DNA from: B3-G11 sp036985855
Lineage (GTDB): Bacteria > Actinomycetota > Acidimicrobiia > Spongiisociales > UBA5794
Direction: 5' to 3'
Assembly (NCBI GenBank): GCA_036985855.1
Contig: BTQL01000007.1
Location: 3,150-67,149, forward strand
DNA length: 64,000 bases
Part shown: piece after piece, positions 17,144 through 24,985 of the stretch
How positions within the stretch are numbered: position 1 is the first letter of the stretch
Layout: every line of letters starts with the position of its first letter
Program-made: the position numbers and the translations under genes
Notes under the pieces: generated by a model
The model's input: the letters and a program-made list of their open reading frames with translations, nothing else
What the model was told of the DNA's origin: nothing
Databases searched by the model: none

Positions 17144-18618
17144 GACGGTGTCCAACCCGCGGCTGTGAGTGCATCACGAACCTCTGCTCTGTCATCGAAT
17201 GGCAGAATCTCTGCTCCAACGTCCTGGCCCTGCTCGTGTCCCTTGCCCAACACGACAACCATGTCGCCCGGCAGAGCGACTTGCACCGCATACCTGATCG
17301 CCTCCCTCCGATCGATGACCATCTCGATGGTCGCACCGGGCTGGACTTCCGCACCGCGACGGACCTCGTCGGCGATCGCCACCGGATCCTCAGAACGTGG
17401 GTTGTCGGTCGTGATGACCGTCAGATCAGAAAGCCTTGCCGCGGTAGCTCCCATGATCGAGCGCTTGTCTCTGTCCCGGTCGCCTCCCGCACCGACGAGT
17501 GCGATCACGCGCCCTGGTACCGCCGACCGCACCGAATCCAACACAACCGCGATTGCGTCTGGCGTATGTGCGTAGTCGACGACGACGGTGAACGGCCCAT
17601 CGTGGGGGATCACCTCCATCCTCCCAGGGATCGAGTCGAGGCCCTCGAGCCCTTCGGTGATCGCGGCGAGGTCAACACCGAGTTCGACCGCCATTCCGAT
17701 GGCGACGAGCGCATTGGAAACATTGAAGACCCCCACAAGAGGCAATGCCACGACACCGGATCCCCCCGGTGTGTGGACCGTGAAGGATGTCCCTTCTGCC
17801 GTTCCCTCAAGTCCATCGGCGGTGATATCGGCGGCTGAAGCCAAGGACACAGCGATCGACGGGATTCTCGATGACAACGTGAGTCGCTCCCCCCAAGGAT
17901 CGTCGGTGTTGACCACCGCGGTGTCCGCAACACCCGGAGCAAAGAGCCTCCGCTTCACATCGAAATAGGTCTCCATGTCGCCATGAAAGTCAAGGTGATC
18001 CTGGGAGAGATTCGTAAAACCGACTACCGCGAATACGATGGCGTCCGATCGGTGCAGCTCGATCGCGTGGCTCGACACCTCCATGAGCACCGTGTGCACT
18101 CTGCTGTCACGCATCGTCGCGAGAATCCGCTGGAGGTCGGTCGCCTCCGGCGTTGTTCTGGCGATTGTGACGGGAGACCCATCGATCCTGGCACCGAGGG
18201 TACCGATGATCCCCACCCGTACTCCGGATGCAACAAGGATGGATTCCAACATGTGGGTCACTGTTGTCTTTCCGTTCGTACCTGTGACAGCAGCCACAAC
18301 CAGGGTTGAGTCAGGTTCTCTGAAAACCGCTCGCGCCGCCCATGCCGTTGCGAGCCGAGTGTCCTCCACGAGGATATGAGGGATCGACGTTTGCTGGACT
18401 CGTTCGACAAGAACTGCCGATGCTCCCCTTTCGACGGCCTCACCGATGAAATCGTGCCCATCGAGTTGCTCTCCGGGAATCGCTACGAACAGGGTGCCGG
18501 GTCGAACCTGACGCGAGTCGTGGGTGATGTCTGACACCGACACATCACCCCCGGCTAAGGAGATGAAGCCGGGAACTCTCTCGGCGACCTGACGGAGCAA
18601 GACTCCCATACCGGACAT
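17140..18618 (-). CDS. murE: UDP-N-acetylmuramoyl-L-alanyl-D-glutamate--2,6-diaminopimelate ligase
   Basis: MurE adds the third residue of the stem peptide. The 492-residue protein has the UDP-binding DSRQVRPGTLFVAIPG segment, the ATP loop GTNGKTT at 113-119, the carbamylated-lysine region DVKRRLF near 220, and VDYAHTPDA. The specificity loop reads DNPR at 405-408, the sequence associated with meso-diaminopimelate rather than L-lysine, so the wall is predicted to be of the mDAP type. One base separates murE from the ftsI stop. Confidence 0.97.
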   Translation of the reverse strand: MSGMGVLLRQVAERVPGFISLAGGDVSVSDITHDSRQVRPGTLFVAIPGEQLDGHDFIGEAVERGASAVLVERVQQTSIPHILVEDTRLATAWAARAVFREPDSTLVVAAVTGTNGKTTVTHMLESILVASGVRVGIIGTLGARIDGSPVTIARTTPEATDLQRILATMRDSRVHTVLMEVSSHAIELHRSDAIVFAVVGFTNLSQDHLDFHGDMETYFDVKRRLFAPGVADTAVVNTDDPWGERLTLSSRIPSIAVSLASAADITADGLEGTAEGTSFTVHTPGGSGVVALPLVGVFNVSNALVAIGMAVELGVDLAAITEGLEGLDSIPGRMEVIPHDGPFTVVVDYAHTPDAIAVVLDSVRSAVPGRVIALVGAGGDRDRDKRSIMGATAARLSDLTVITTDNPRSEDPVAIADEVRRGAEVQPGATIEMVIDRREAIRYAVQVALPGDMVVVLGKGHEQGQDVGAEILPFDDRAEVRDALTAAGWTPS

Positions 18619-18619
18619 C

Positions 18620-20386
18620 TCAGTCCCGATCGGGGGTTACGCCAAGCTGGTGAAGTGCGTTCTGCGCAACCTCGGCGAAAACAGGTGCCGCAGAAGCTCC
18701 ACCGAACGACAGGTCGGTGCCGTCCGGAAGACGACCGTTCGGCGAGTCCAGAACGACAACGACAACGACCTTCGGATCATTGAGCGGAGCCATACCTATG
18801 AAAGACGCAGTCGTTGCGTTCGAGTAGGCGCCGGCTTCAACGTCGAACTTCTGGCTCGTTCCCGTCTTTCCGCCCGCTGTGTAGTCGGTCATGCGCCCGC
18901 GTCGACCGGTGCCCTTGTCGGTCTCGACGACACGGCCGAGCATTCGACGCATCTCGGAAGCCGTATCGGGAGAAAGGACACGGCGCGACCTCGCGTGTGT
19001 CTCGATCCTCGTACCGTCAGGCCTGAGGATCTCCTCGACCAGGTACGGCTCGGTCCACACACCATCATTGGCGATCGTTGCGTACACAGCGGCCATCTGG
19101 AGCGCCGTGGTTCCGACTGCGTATCCGATCGCGATCGATGACCCGCTCGTCTGGGTCCAGATCTTCGTCGGGTCGAGTTTGCCTTGTCTTTCGCCTGCGA
19201 CGTCGAGTCCTGACGCTCGACCAAGACCGAACGCCGTCAGGTACTCGTAATGCAGTTCATTTCCGAGTCGGCGTTGAATCTCGATTGTTCCGACGTTCGA
19301 GGACCTCTGCAGGACGTCTTCTACCGGCATCCAATCGGGATAACTGGCGTGGTCCTGATATACGAATTCGCCGACGGTCACGGTCTTCGGTGTATCGATC
19401 GGTGTCTGAGGGGTAACCACACCTTCCTCGATCGCTGCAGCGATCGTGATGGTCTTGAGCGTAGATCCCGGCTCGTACACGTCTGCGACCGCCCGATTGC
19501 GCAAGACGGCTGGCGTGATCTCAGATCGGTCGTTGAGATCAAGACCCGGCCAGCTCGCCATCGCAACCACCTCGCCGGTCCCCGGCAGCAGGACAACGAT
19601 GGAGCCACCGACCGCGTTCGTTGTTTGTATCGCCTTGCGAAGCGCTTGCTCGGCAATGAACTGGATCTCACGATCGATGGTCGTGATGATGTCACTACCC
19701 GGAACCGCTGGCTCGACAAGTACCTGACCCTGGGGAATCGCACGACCACCTGGGTCGACTTCGACGACGATCTTCCCTGCGCGACCCTCGAGCTCGGAGT
19801 TGAACGTCTTTTCGAGACCTTCGATACCCGAGTTGTCGTCCAGGCGGAGGAGCCCGATCACCTGGGCGGCGACCGAACCGGCCGGGTAGACGCGGAGTGG
19901 CTGATCCCTGTAGAAGACGCCGATGATCCCCGCGGCATCGACAGCATCCTCAACCACGGCCTTCATCCTTTTCTCGACCCGCATGGCGATCTCGAGGTAC
20001 CTACGTTCGTCCGCTTGACCCTCGACAAACTCGGCGAGAAGATCCTCGTACGACTTGCTCGAGAATGGGGCGAGAACCGTAGCAGCAGCCTGTGGGTCAT
20101 CGATCAACATGGGGTCGACCAAGATGTTGTAACCATTGATCGTCATCGCGAGCTCGATGCCTTCCCTGTCATAGATCGTTCCACGCGGCGGATCGATGGC
20201 CCGTTCGCGGATGCGCTGGTCGAAACCATATTCAGCATTCGCAAGCGCCTGGCTGCCCTGCAAGTCGAAGAGCCTGAATCCGATGCCACCCCAGGAAAGA
20301 ATGAAAGCGAGTCCGACGAGAAGCAACCGAAGGTCGCCTCTCTTCCAGATGTGGGCATTCATCCCTTCGCCATCATGGACGTTCAC
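18620..20386 (-). CDS. ftsI: Septal peptidoglycan transpeptidase FtsI (class B PBP)
   Basis: FtsI cross-links septal peptidoglycan. The 588-residue protein has a cytoplasmic tail, one transmembrane segment at about 20-40, the dimerisation motif RGTIYDREG at 68-76, and the three penicillin-binding motifs: Ser308 in GSTLK (307-311), SSN at 362-364 and KTGT at 507-510. The start is uncertain. GTG 20386 overlaps ftsL by 14 bp, while ATG 20362 would drop eight residues and leave a 10-bp gap, but the purine-rich GAAGGG lies directly against that ATG. No PASTA domains are present. Confidence 0.95.
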   Translation of the reverse strand: MNVHDGEGMNAHIWKRGDLRLLLVGLAFILSWGGIGFRLFDLQGSQALANAEYGFDQRIRERAIDPPRGTIYDREGIELAMTINGYNILVDPMLIDDPQAAATVLAPFSSKSYEDLLAEFVEGQADERRYLEIAMRVEKRMKAVVEDAVDAAGIIGVFYRDQPLRVYPAGSVAAQVIGLLRLDDNSGIEGLEKTFNSELEGRAGKIVVEVDPGGRAIPQGQVLVEPAVPGSDIITTIDREIQFIAEQALRKAIQTTNAVGGSIVVLLPGTGEVVAMASWPGLDLNDRSEITPAVLRNRAVADVYEPGSTLKTITIAAAIEEGVVTPQTPIDTPKTVTVGEFVYQDHASYPDWMPVEDVLQRSSNVGTIEIQRRLGNELHYEYLTAFGLGRASGLDVAGERQGKLDPTKIWTQTSGSSIAIGYAVGTTALQMAAVYATIANDGVWTEPYLVEEILRPDGTRIETHARSRRVLSPDTASEMRRMLGRVVETDKGTGRRGRMTDYTAGGKTGTSQKFDVEAGAYSNATTASFIGMAPLNDPKVVVVVVLDSPNGRLPDGTDLSFGGASAAPVFAEVAQNALHQLGVTPDRD

Positions 20387-20774
20387 CGGTCATGGCTCTC
20401 ACAGGCTGCTCGGATTCGAGGATCTGTGCATCAGCAACGAACCGGTCCATCACAACGGCGATGCGCTCTTCGGGGTAGACCAACCCGATTCGTTGGGCTT
20501 CCGTGGCGATTCTCAGAGGGTCCTGGAGTCCGGCGAGGTCGTATCGAAGATCGAGTTGACGTGACTGCTGCACAGCGATCTCCGTTTCGATTCTGTCGAG
20601 TTCGAACGCCGTCTGGTCGAGGGAGATTCGCAGGTAGATCATCGCAAAGAAGACCGCTACCACTCCGATCGCGAACAGGACGAGAGGAAAGATTCGAGGC
20701 CCCGATGTCCGCACGCGATCGTCGCTGTCATGCCGGGCCAAGAGATCGCTGTACGGAATGGCATGCACGGTCAT
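20373..20774 (-). CDS. ftsL: Cell division protein FtsL-like
   Basis: This 133-residue bitopic protein has one transmembrane segment at about 28-48 and then a heptad-like helix (DQTAFELDRIETEIAVQQSR) ending in PLRIATEAQRIGLVYPEE. These features match FtsL/DivIC-type divisome partners, which are poorly conserved in sequence. Position between rsmH and ftsI is diagnostic. It overlaps rsmH by 4 bp. Confidence 0.88.
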   Translation of the reverse strand: MTVHAIPYSDLLARHDSDDRVRTSGPRIFPLVLFAIGVVAVFFAMIYLRISLDQTAFELDRIETEIAVQQSRQLDLRYDLAGLQDPLRIATEAQRIGLVYPEERIAVVMDRFVADAQILESEQPVRAMTGERP

Positions 20775-21703
20775 GAGATTCGTTCTCCAGCTCGCAGCAC
20801 GGCGCTGCGGGATCGTGGATTGTCTTTCACTTCGTCATCAGACGGACGAACAGCTTTCGGCGTGAGGATCCTGAAGTCTGGAGCAGCACCGCAGACACAT
20901 GTCGGAAAATCCGGAGGACAGATGCAGGTACGCGCTCTGTCGAGGAACGCTCGCTTGACGATGCGATCCTCCAAAGAGTGATAGGCCATCACCACGAGCC
21001 GACCTCCGATCGTAAGCCGGTCGAAGGCTGCGACCATGAAGCCGGCGACACCCTCAAGCTCATCGTTGACAGCGATCCTGAGCGCCTGGAAGACTTTCCG
21101 CGCCGGATGACCGCCTCTTCGCGCGGCAGCAGGAACAGCGTTGGCGACGCATTCAGCAAGATCGACGGTGTCCATGATCGGGCGCCTGGCAACGATCGCT
21201 GCTGCGATGCGGCGCGCGTGCCGCTCCTCGCCGTACCGCTTGAAGATCGAAACAAGCTCTTGTTCTTCGCAGTTGTTGACGAGTTCAGCCGCGCTACGGG
21301 CGGCGTCAGGACCCATACGCATATCGAGACGGCCAGACCGGTGATATGAGAAACCGCGGTGATCCGTGTCGAGCTGATGGGACGAAACACCGAGATCGCA
21401 GAGAATGCCCTCAACCTTGTCGGGGAACTCGGCCCGGTTGAGGACATCGTCGAGGTCGCGGAAGTTGGCTTCAACGACCGCGAGGCGGGGATCGTCGAAC
21501 GCCTGGTCAACAGCATCCGGGTCGCGGTCGATACCGATAACGCGAATAGTTGGAAATCGGTCAAGGAGCGCACGGCTATGCCCTCCCCCGCCGTAGGTGC
21601 AGTCGACGATCCAACCGTGGGCTGCTGGTTCCAGCCATGACACCACCTCTGGGACCATTACCGGTATGTGGTATGTCTCGTCGCTTGATGTGGGCTGATC
21701 CAT
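20771..21703 (-). CDS. rsmH: 16S rRNA m4C1402 methyltransferase
   Basis: RsmH (MraW) methylates N4 of C1402 in 16S rRNA. The 310-residue protein begins HIPVMVPEVVSWL and has the SAM loop TYGGGGHS at 36-43, GILCDLGVSSHQLD, GFSYHRSGRLDMRM and AYHSLEDRIVKR, all family signatures. The C-terminal KDNPRSRSAVLRAGERI is conserved. Translation starts at ATG 21703, directly after the 3' arm of a long leader stem that would pair over the ribosome-binding region. Confidence 0.97.
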   Translation of the reverse strand: MDQPTSSDETYHIPVMVPEVVSWLEPAAHGWIVDCTYGGGGHSRALLDRFPTIRVIGIDRDPDAVDQAFDDPRLAVVEANFRDLDDVLNRAEFPDKVEGILCDLGVSSHQLDTDHRGFSYHRSGRLDMRMGPDAARSAAELVNNCEEQELVSIFKRYGEERHARRIAAAIVARRPIMDTVDLAECVANAVPAAARRGGHPARKVFQALRIAVNDELEGVAGFMVAAFDRLTIGGRLVVMAYHSLEDRIVKRAFLDRARTCICPPDFPTCVCGAAPDFRILTPKAVRPSDDEVKDNPRSRSAVLRAGERIS

Positions 21704-21784
21704 GGTCAGCCCCCCGGAGCGCTGGCGCCAAAGAGGAAGCGGGCGGAGTAAGGGGCCTTCCCGATGGCATCCGGGGGACTGACC
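21704..21784 (-). ncRNA. Structured leader upstream of rsmH (mraW RNA-like candidate)
   Basis: Read on the minus strand, GGTCAG-T-CCCCCGGA (21784-21770) pairs with TCCGGGGG-G-CTGACC (21718-21704). This is a 15-bp stem with one U-G wobble, ending exactly at the base before the rsmH ATG. The 51-nt interior contains further GC-rich pairing potential (GGCGCC, CATCGGG). An RNA motif called mraW is described upstream of mraW in actinobacteria; I recall its location, but I have not matched its consensus. The stem would bury the purine-rich GGGGGG segment that could serve as ribosome site. Confidence 0.55.
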
Positions 21785-21823
21785 GCGAGCCAGCCCACAA
21801 CGAACACGTTCTGTTCTTTCTTG

Positions 21824-22255
21824 TCATATTCCGTCCTCAGTCAGTACCTCCTCGATTGCGGCGTAGTAGTCGTCGGCCTCGGCGGCAACGTTCTCCCACG
21901 TCGCGGAATCCCAGATCTCGACGTGATCCGCGACACCAACAACCGTTATGTCCTTCGCCAGCCCCGCATACACCCTGAGCGCTTCCGGAATCTGACATCG
22001 GCCCGTCCTGTCGAGCGTCTGGCTCGACGCGGAGGCGAAGAATGAGCGGGAGAAGTTCCTTGCCCGACGGTCCGTGCGCGGAAGCTTCAGCACACGCTGC
22101 GCCTCGTTCTCCCACTGGTCCATGGGAAAAACGTAAAGACACCGCTCCTGCCCCTTGGTCACGACACAGCCATCGCTGAAACCCTCGCGGAACCTGGATG
22201 GCATGACAACGCGCCCTTTTGCGTCGAGTGAATGGCTGAATTCGCCAAGGAACAT
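21824..22255 (-). CDS. mraZ: Transcriptional regulator MraZ
   Basis: MraZ is the first dcw gene and binds its own promoter. The 143-residue protein has two AbrB/SpoVT-like halves, each with the DxxGR motif: DAKGR at 11-15 and DRTGR at 82-86. It begins MFLGEFSHSLDAKGR, the usual family start. The GAG-rich sequence ATGGAGACAGCGGACC precedes ATG 22255. Three MraZ boxes lie 36-60 bp upstream. A 120-nt non-coding stretch separates it from rsmH. Confidence 0.97.
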   Translation of the reverse strand: MFLGEFSHSLDAKGRVVMPSRFREGFSDGCVVTKGQERCLYVFPMDQWENEAQRVLKLPRTDRRARNFSRSFFASASSQTLDRTGRCQIPEALRVYAGLAKDITVVGVADHVEIWDSATWENVAAEADDYYAAIEEVLTEDGI

Positions 22256-22290
22256 GGTCCGCTGTCTCCATCATCATCATCGGGATGTCT

Positions 22291-22315
22291 CCCACGAGAA
22301 CCCACTATGGCCCAC
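22291..22315 (-). promoter_or_regulatory. MraZ boxes (three GTGGG repeats at 10-bp spacing)
   Basis: On the minus strand GTGGG occurs at 22315-22311, 22305-22301 and 22295-22291, each separated by five bases. This matches the known MraZ operator of repeated TGGG units on one helix face. A further GTGGG lies at 22355-22351, in the same 10-bp phase, upstream of the -35 element. The boxes overlap the -10 element, so bound MraZ should block initiation. Confidence 0.88.
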
Positions 22316-22332
22316 TCTATGACACTTGTCAA
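22304..22332 (-). promoter_or_regulatory. Promoter of the dcw operon
   Basis: On the minus strand TTGACA (22332-22327) is a perfect -35 element, followed after 17 bp by CATAGT (22309-22304), four of six bases of the -10 consensus. The -10 element sits between and inside MraZ boxes one and two. The predicted transcript would start around 22297, leaving a leader of about 40 nt before mraZ. Confidence 0.75.
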
Positions 22333-22523
22333 CACAATGGCACACGGAAACCCACCGCACACTCGTGTGCAGATAACTCGGTCACCACCTCGTTCAGAGC
22401 ACAGAGCTCAGATGCCGCTTGGCTCTCTTTCGGACATCCGTTTCCCTACCCCTCCCCCAAATCCAGCGAAGACGCCCTGTTCCGTCTACCGTCTACGGTC
22501 AACAGATTCTCGGAGGCTCTCTC

Positions 22524-23036
22524 ATGCACGTATTGGTCGCCACAGACGGAAGCAGCAGCATCGACGAGATGGCGAAGTTCGCATACGCGCTTGCCGGCTC
22601 GGACGGAACCACCACAGTGACAACGGTCGTCCCGGTACCACGCCAACTGGTCGCACAGTTGCGCGAACAGTGGGGCGAGCCGGCACCGATATCCGTCGAT
22701 ACCGACGCAGAGTACGTGGGTGCCCCGGAGGTTGCAGGCGCCATCGCGAAGAGCTTTCCAGGCGATGACGCTGTGGTCGATCAGTACCTCGGTAACAAAC
22801 GCGTCGAAGTCTGCAATCCGGTGCGCGAGGCGGTCCGCGAACTCGGAGGGCCCGCAGAGTCCAGGGTCAGTGAGGGAACGGATGTCGCTGGTGAAATCAT
22901 GGCAACCGCCGCGAGTATCGATGCAGATGTGATCGTGATCGGATCCCACGGACACGGCGCGTTCCAAGGACTGCTCGGATCGACCGGAGCGAAACTTGTA
23001 CGCAGGGCAAAACGTCCCGTGCTCGTGCTCAGGTAG
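22524..23036 (+). CDS. Universal stress protein, UspA family
   Basis: This 170-residue UspA-fold protein begins MHVLVATDGSSS and ends with the ATP-binding loop GSHGHGAFQGLLGST followed by AKRPVLVLR, which fits the G-2x-G-9x-G-S/T pattern of ATP-binding Usp proteins. The start at ATG 22524 is set by CGGAGG at 22511-22516. An in-frame start 105 bp upstream would add a basic segment unlike the family. It is divergent from mraZ; the 268-bp gap holds the dcw promoter and, by position, its own. Confidence 0.92.
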   Translation: MHVLVATDGSSSIDEMAKFAYALAGSDGTTTVTTVVPVPRQLVAQLREQWGEPAPISVDTDAEYVGAPEVAGAIAKSFPGDDAVVDQYLGNKRVEVCNPVREAVRELGGPAESRVSEGTDVAGEIMATAASIDADVIVIGSHGHGAFQGLLGSTGAKLVRRAKRPVLVLR

Positions 23037-23068
23037 CAGGGACCTTGGCGACCACGCTTGAGCGATGA

Positions 23069-23097
23069 TTGACCACTCAACGCGCTGGTGCGATAAT
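23069..23097 (+). promoter_or_regulatory. Promoter of the resolvase-like gene
   Basis: TTGACC at 23069-23074, a 17-bp spacer and GATAAT at 23092-23097 make a near-consensus housekeeping promoter. It sits 20 bp before the ATG at 23118, with the ribosome site AAGGAAGG between. A partial inverted repeat, TTGAG...CTCAA, spans 23059-23080 and overlaps the -35 element, which could be an operator. Confidence 0.7.
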
Positions 23098-23117
23098 CGG
23101 AGGGCAAGGAAGGCATC

Positions 23118-23642
23118 ATGAAAATCGCCGGTTATGTACGACAGACTCCAGGGAGAACGGATCCGGATTCGGCATTCAGCCAGAGCGAACGCATTCGGCG
23201 CTGGGTTGCAGACACATCCAATGAGCTCATCGCAGTGTGCCAGGACCACCACGCCGCGTCCGCACAGACCGACAGACCGGGCTTCAGAGCACTTCTCGAG
23301 ATTGTGCGATCCAACAGCGCAGACGCTGTCGTGATAGCGAACCTGTCCGCCCTCTCCCCGGACAAGATGACTCAGGAGATCATGATCCAGGATCTCCTGA
23401 GAGCGGGCATAACGGTGATCGCCACCGATGAGACCGACATTGCGGCCTTGCAATCGAGCGAAGATGACCACGCACGCATGCTCGTTCGTGACGTTCTCGC
23501 CCGGATCGCGGAGTATCGAGAGGCCTTTGGCCTGTCGGGAGAGGTTGAACCCTCCGATCAGCCCGGTGTGATCAACGCGGACCTAACCCTCACCAAGGAA
23601 ACCACCGACGTGGTAGTCGAGCTGATCACCCCGGGAGCGTAG
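23118..23642 (+). CDS. Resolvase-fold protein lacking serine-recombinase catalytic residues
   Basis: The 174 residues resemble only the N-terminal domain of serine recombinases. MKIAGYVRQT aligns with the usual GYxRVS start, RPGFRALLEIVRSNSADAVVI with the central helix and strand, and ANLSALSPD with the LDRLSR segment. The nucleophilic Ser position is Thr/Pro and the catalytic Arg cluster is gone. No DNA-binding C-terminal domain is present; instead there is a 40-residue tail (VVVELITPGA). It is therefore unlikely to recombine DNA. It has its own promoter and the ribosome site AAGGAAGG, and no mobile-element ends are visible around it. Confidence 0.75.
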   Translation: MKIAGYVRQTPGRTDPDSAFSQSERIRRWVADTSNELIAVCQDHHAASAQTDRPGFRALLEIVRSNSADAVVIANLSALSPDKMTQEIMIQDLLRAGITVIATDETDIAALQSSEDDHARMLVRDVLARIAEYREAFGLSGEVEPSDQPGVINADLTLTKETTDVVVELITPGA

Positions 23643-23671
23643 GCTCCCAGGGCGACGCCACGCTCCCACTC

Positions 23672-24550
23672 CTAGAGAGCCAGTGCAGCCCAGGTCGCTC
23701 TTCCGAGCGCAAAGACTCTCCCAGCCACAACGATGGCTGAGCCGGTCGCCAGTTCACCATCGACATCGAGGACGATGAGCACGATGTCGACTCCTTCGAC
23801 CCTCCGGTCCTCTATCTCGACGACGGTCGGGTCTGGAGCAGTGGGATCGGCAAGCTTCGCTGCTGCTTTCACCACAGCCAGCTCGACTCCACCCTCGGTT
23901 GATGAGGCCGTCTCAGTGATCTCGGTTCCATCAGATGCGCCGACGGTGACGGTGATCCCTGACCGCTTCTCCTCAACGGCAACCCGTTCGATCCTGGTGA
24001 TCATTGCGCCGGTAGCCCGGGGTGGTGCCGCCTTTTCGACGGGGACTGCGTGCTCAAAATCTCGTGGTCGCAAGAACGCGGGAACATCTTCGCCCTCCTC
24101 CGATCCGGGCGCTGCAGACTCCTGCAACCGATCGTCCGATTCCTGGGAGGACTCCGGCTCGGGTCCTGAGGTCTCGCGGTGGTCATCGGTGAGGTCGATG
24201 ATCGCCCGCCCCAGGTCTTCGGGATCTTCGGAGTCGTCTTCGGCATCTTCGGAGTCTTCGGGCGCTTCCTGAACGAGACCAGGCTCATCCGCTTCAGATG
24301 TGAGCAGAGCGACCGTGCCGGGATCATCTTGAAGCTCGTCGCGCACCGTCGGTTCGCCCGGCAACCGGGTGTCGGTTCCGAGGCCGTGTGAGCTCAGGAC
24401 GCGCCGAATCGCACCACCTACGGCCTGCTGGTCTGCCCCTTCAGCGATCCTGATACGCAGCCCGGCAGGTGCGTCCTGGGACCCGTCGACCTCGGCGCCC
24501 TCGACGCCGGGAATTCGAAGCAAGTCATCCTGCAAAGAAGTAGCGATCAC
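23672..24550 (-). CDS. Uncharacterised two-domain protein with acidic linker
   Basis: The protein has 292 residues from GTG 24550, preceded by AAGGAGG five bases upstream. An N-terminal domain of about 70 residues (LLRIPGVEGAEVDG, PAGLRIRIAEG, AIRRVLSSHG) has the alternating strand-helix pattern of small ferredoxin-like folds. Residues 75-170 are an Asp/Glu/Ser/Pro-rich disordered linker. The C-terminal 115 residues (ITRIERVAVEE, ELAVVKAAAKLA, VVEIEDRRVEGVDIVLIVLD, ALGRATWAALA) repeat a beta-alpha-beta pattern reminiscent of the LeuA regulatory domain. Similar C-terminal domains occur in uncharacterised actinobacterial proteins. Function is unknown. Confidence 0.75.
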   Translation of the reverse strand: MIATSLQDDLLRIPGVEGAEVDGSQDAPAGLRIRIAEGADQQAVGGAIRRVLSSHGLGTDTRLPGEPTVRDELQDDPGTVALLTSEADEPGLVQEAPEDSEDAEDDSEDPEDLGRAIIDLTDDHRETSGPEPESSQESDDRLQESAAPGSEEGEDVPAFLRPRDFEHAVPVEKAAPPRATGAMITRIERVAVEEKRSGITVTVGASDGTEITETASSTEGGVELAVVKAAAKLADPTAPDPTVVEIEDRRVEGVDIVLIVLDVDGELATGSAIVVAGRVFALGRATWAALAL

Positions 24551-24574
24551 CGTGCCTCCTTGCCCGCTGATATG

Positions 24575-24808
24575 TCACGCTGCTCGTCTCCATCGAAGAT
24601 ACGAAACAACGTCGCTCGGGACAAGGGCCAAATCCGGTTGTCCAAAGGCAGTAGTCACCCGCCACTCCGTCACGCTGCGGTCAGGAATCGGAAGAAATGG
24701 GGCCCTCGCCCACCACCGTCTCGGGGCAAACGCGAGCAGCGCGCCGATCGCGGTCGGCCACAGGACAGGCCGCACCAGTATTGCAAAGAACACACGAGCA
24801 TTGACCAT
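24575..24808 (-). CDS. Conserved small actinobacterial protein of unknown function
   Basis: The protein has 77 residues with an N-terminal hydrophobic helix (VFFAILVRPVLWPTAIGALLA). It continues with APRRWWARAPFLPIPD and ends with LVPSDVVSYLRWRR. I recall short actinobacterial proteins with the same order: a Trp-Trp, PFLPxPD and a closing DVVxYLxW. That recollection supports a real gene but gives no function. It lies 24 bp upstream of the acidic-linker gene on the same strand, probably as one transcript, and is divergent from moxR. Confidence 0.7.
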   Translation of the reverse strand: MVNARVFFAILVRPVLWPTAIGALLAFAPRRWWARAPFLPIPDRSVTEWRVTTAFGQPDLALVPSDVVSYLRWRRAA

Positions 24809-24917
24809 CTCGATACGACGATAACCGACAAAACCTGACGTGTCGTCCTCCCGCGTGCCTGCAAATGCAGCAGAGACGTCCGTGTACCCTGTCCTGTCAT
24901 GGTGCCGACAGAAGTCT

Positions 24918-24930
24918 TTCGGTCACCGAA
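24918..24930. promoter_or_regulatory. 13-bp palindrome in the divergent moxR promoter region
   Basis: TTCGGTCACCGAA is a perfect odd palindrome centred on C24924, within the 177-bp gap between the minus-strand gene starting at 24808 and moxR starting at 24986. Its position suits an operator shared by the two transcripts. I found no convincing -35/-10 pair nearby, and a chance palindrome is possible. Confidence 0.3.
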
Positions 24931-24985
24931 GTTCCGATTCGCAGGTATTGTCAACACGATTCGACCCGGCATTGGAGGAGGCGAC

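Noticed and set aside
19250..20776. Open frame of about 508 codons on the plus strand across ftsI and ftsL
   Set aside because: The minus-strand reading has intact FtsI motifs and topology; the opposite frame has no recognisable domain and is explained by codon bias in a GC-rich gene.
23118..23642. Active resolvase of a transposon or integrated element
   Set aside because: Catalytic Ser and Arg residues and the DNA-binding domain are missing, and no terminal inverted repeats or target-site duplications were seen on either side.
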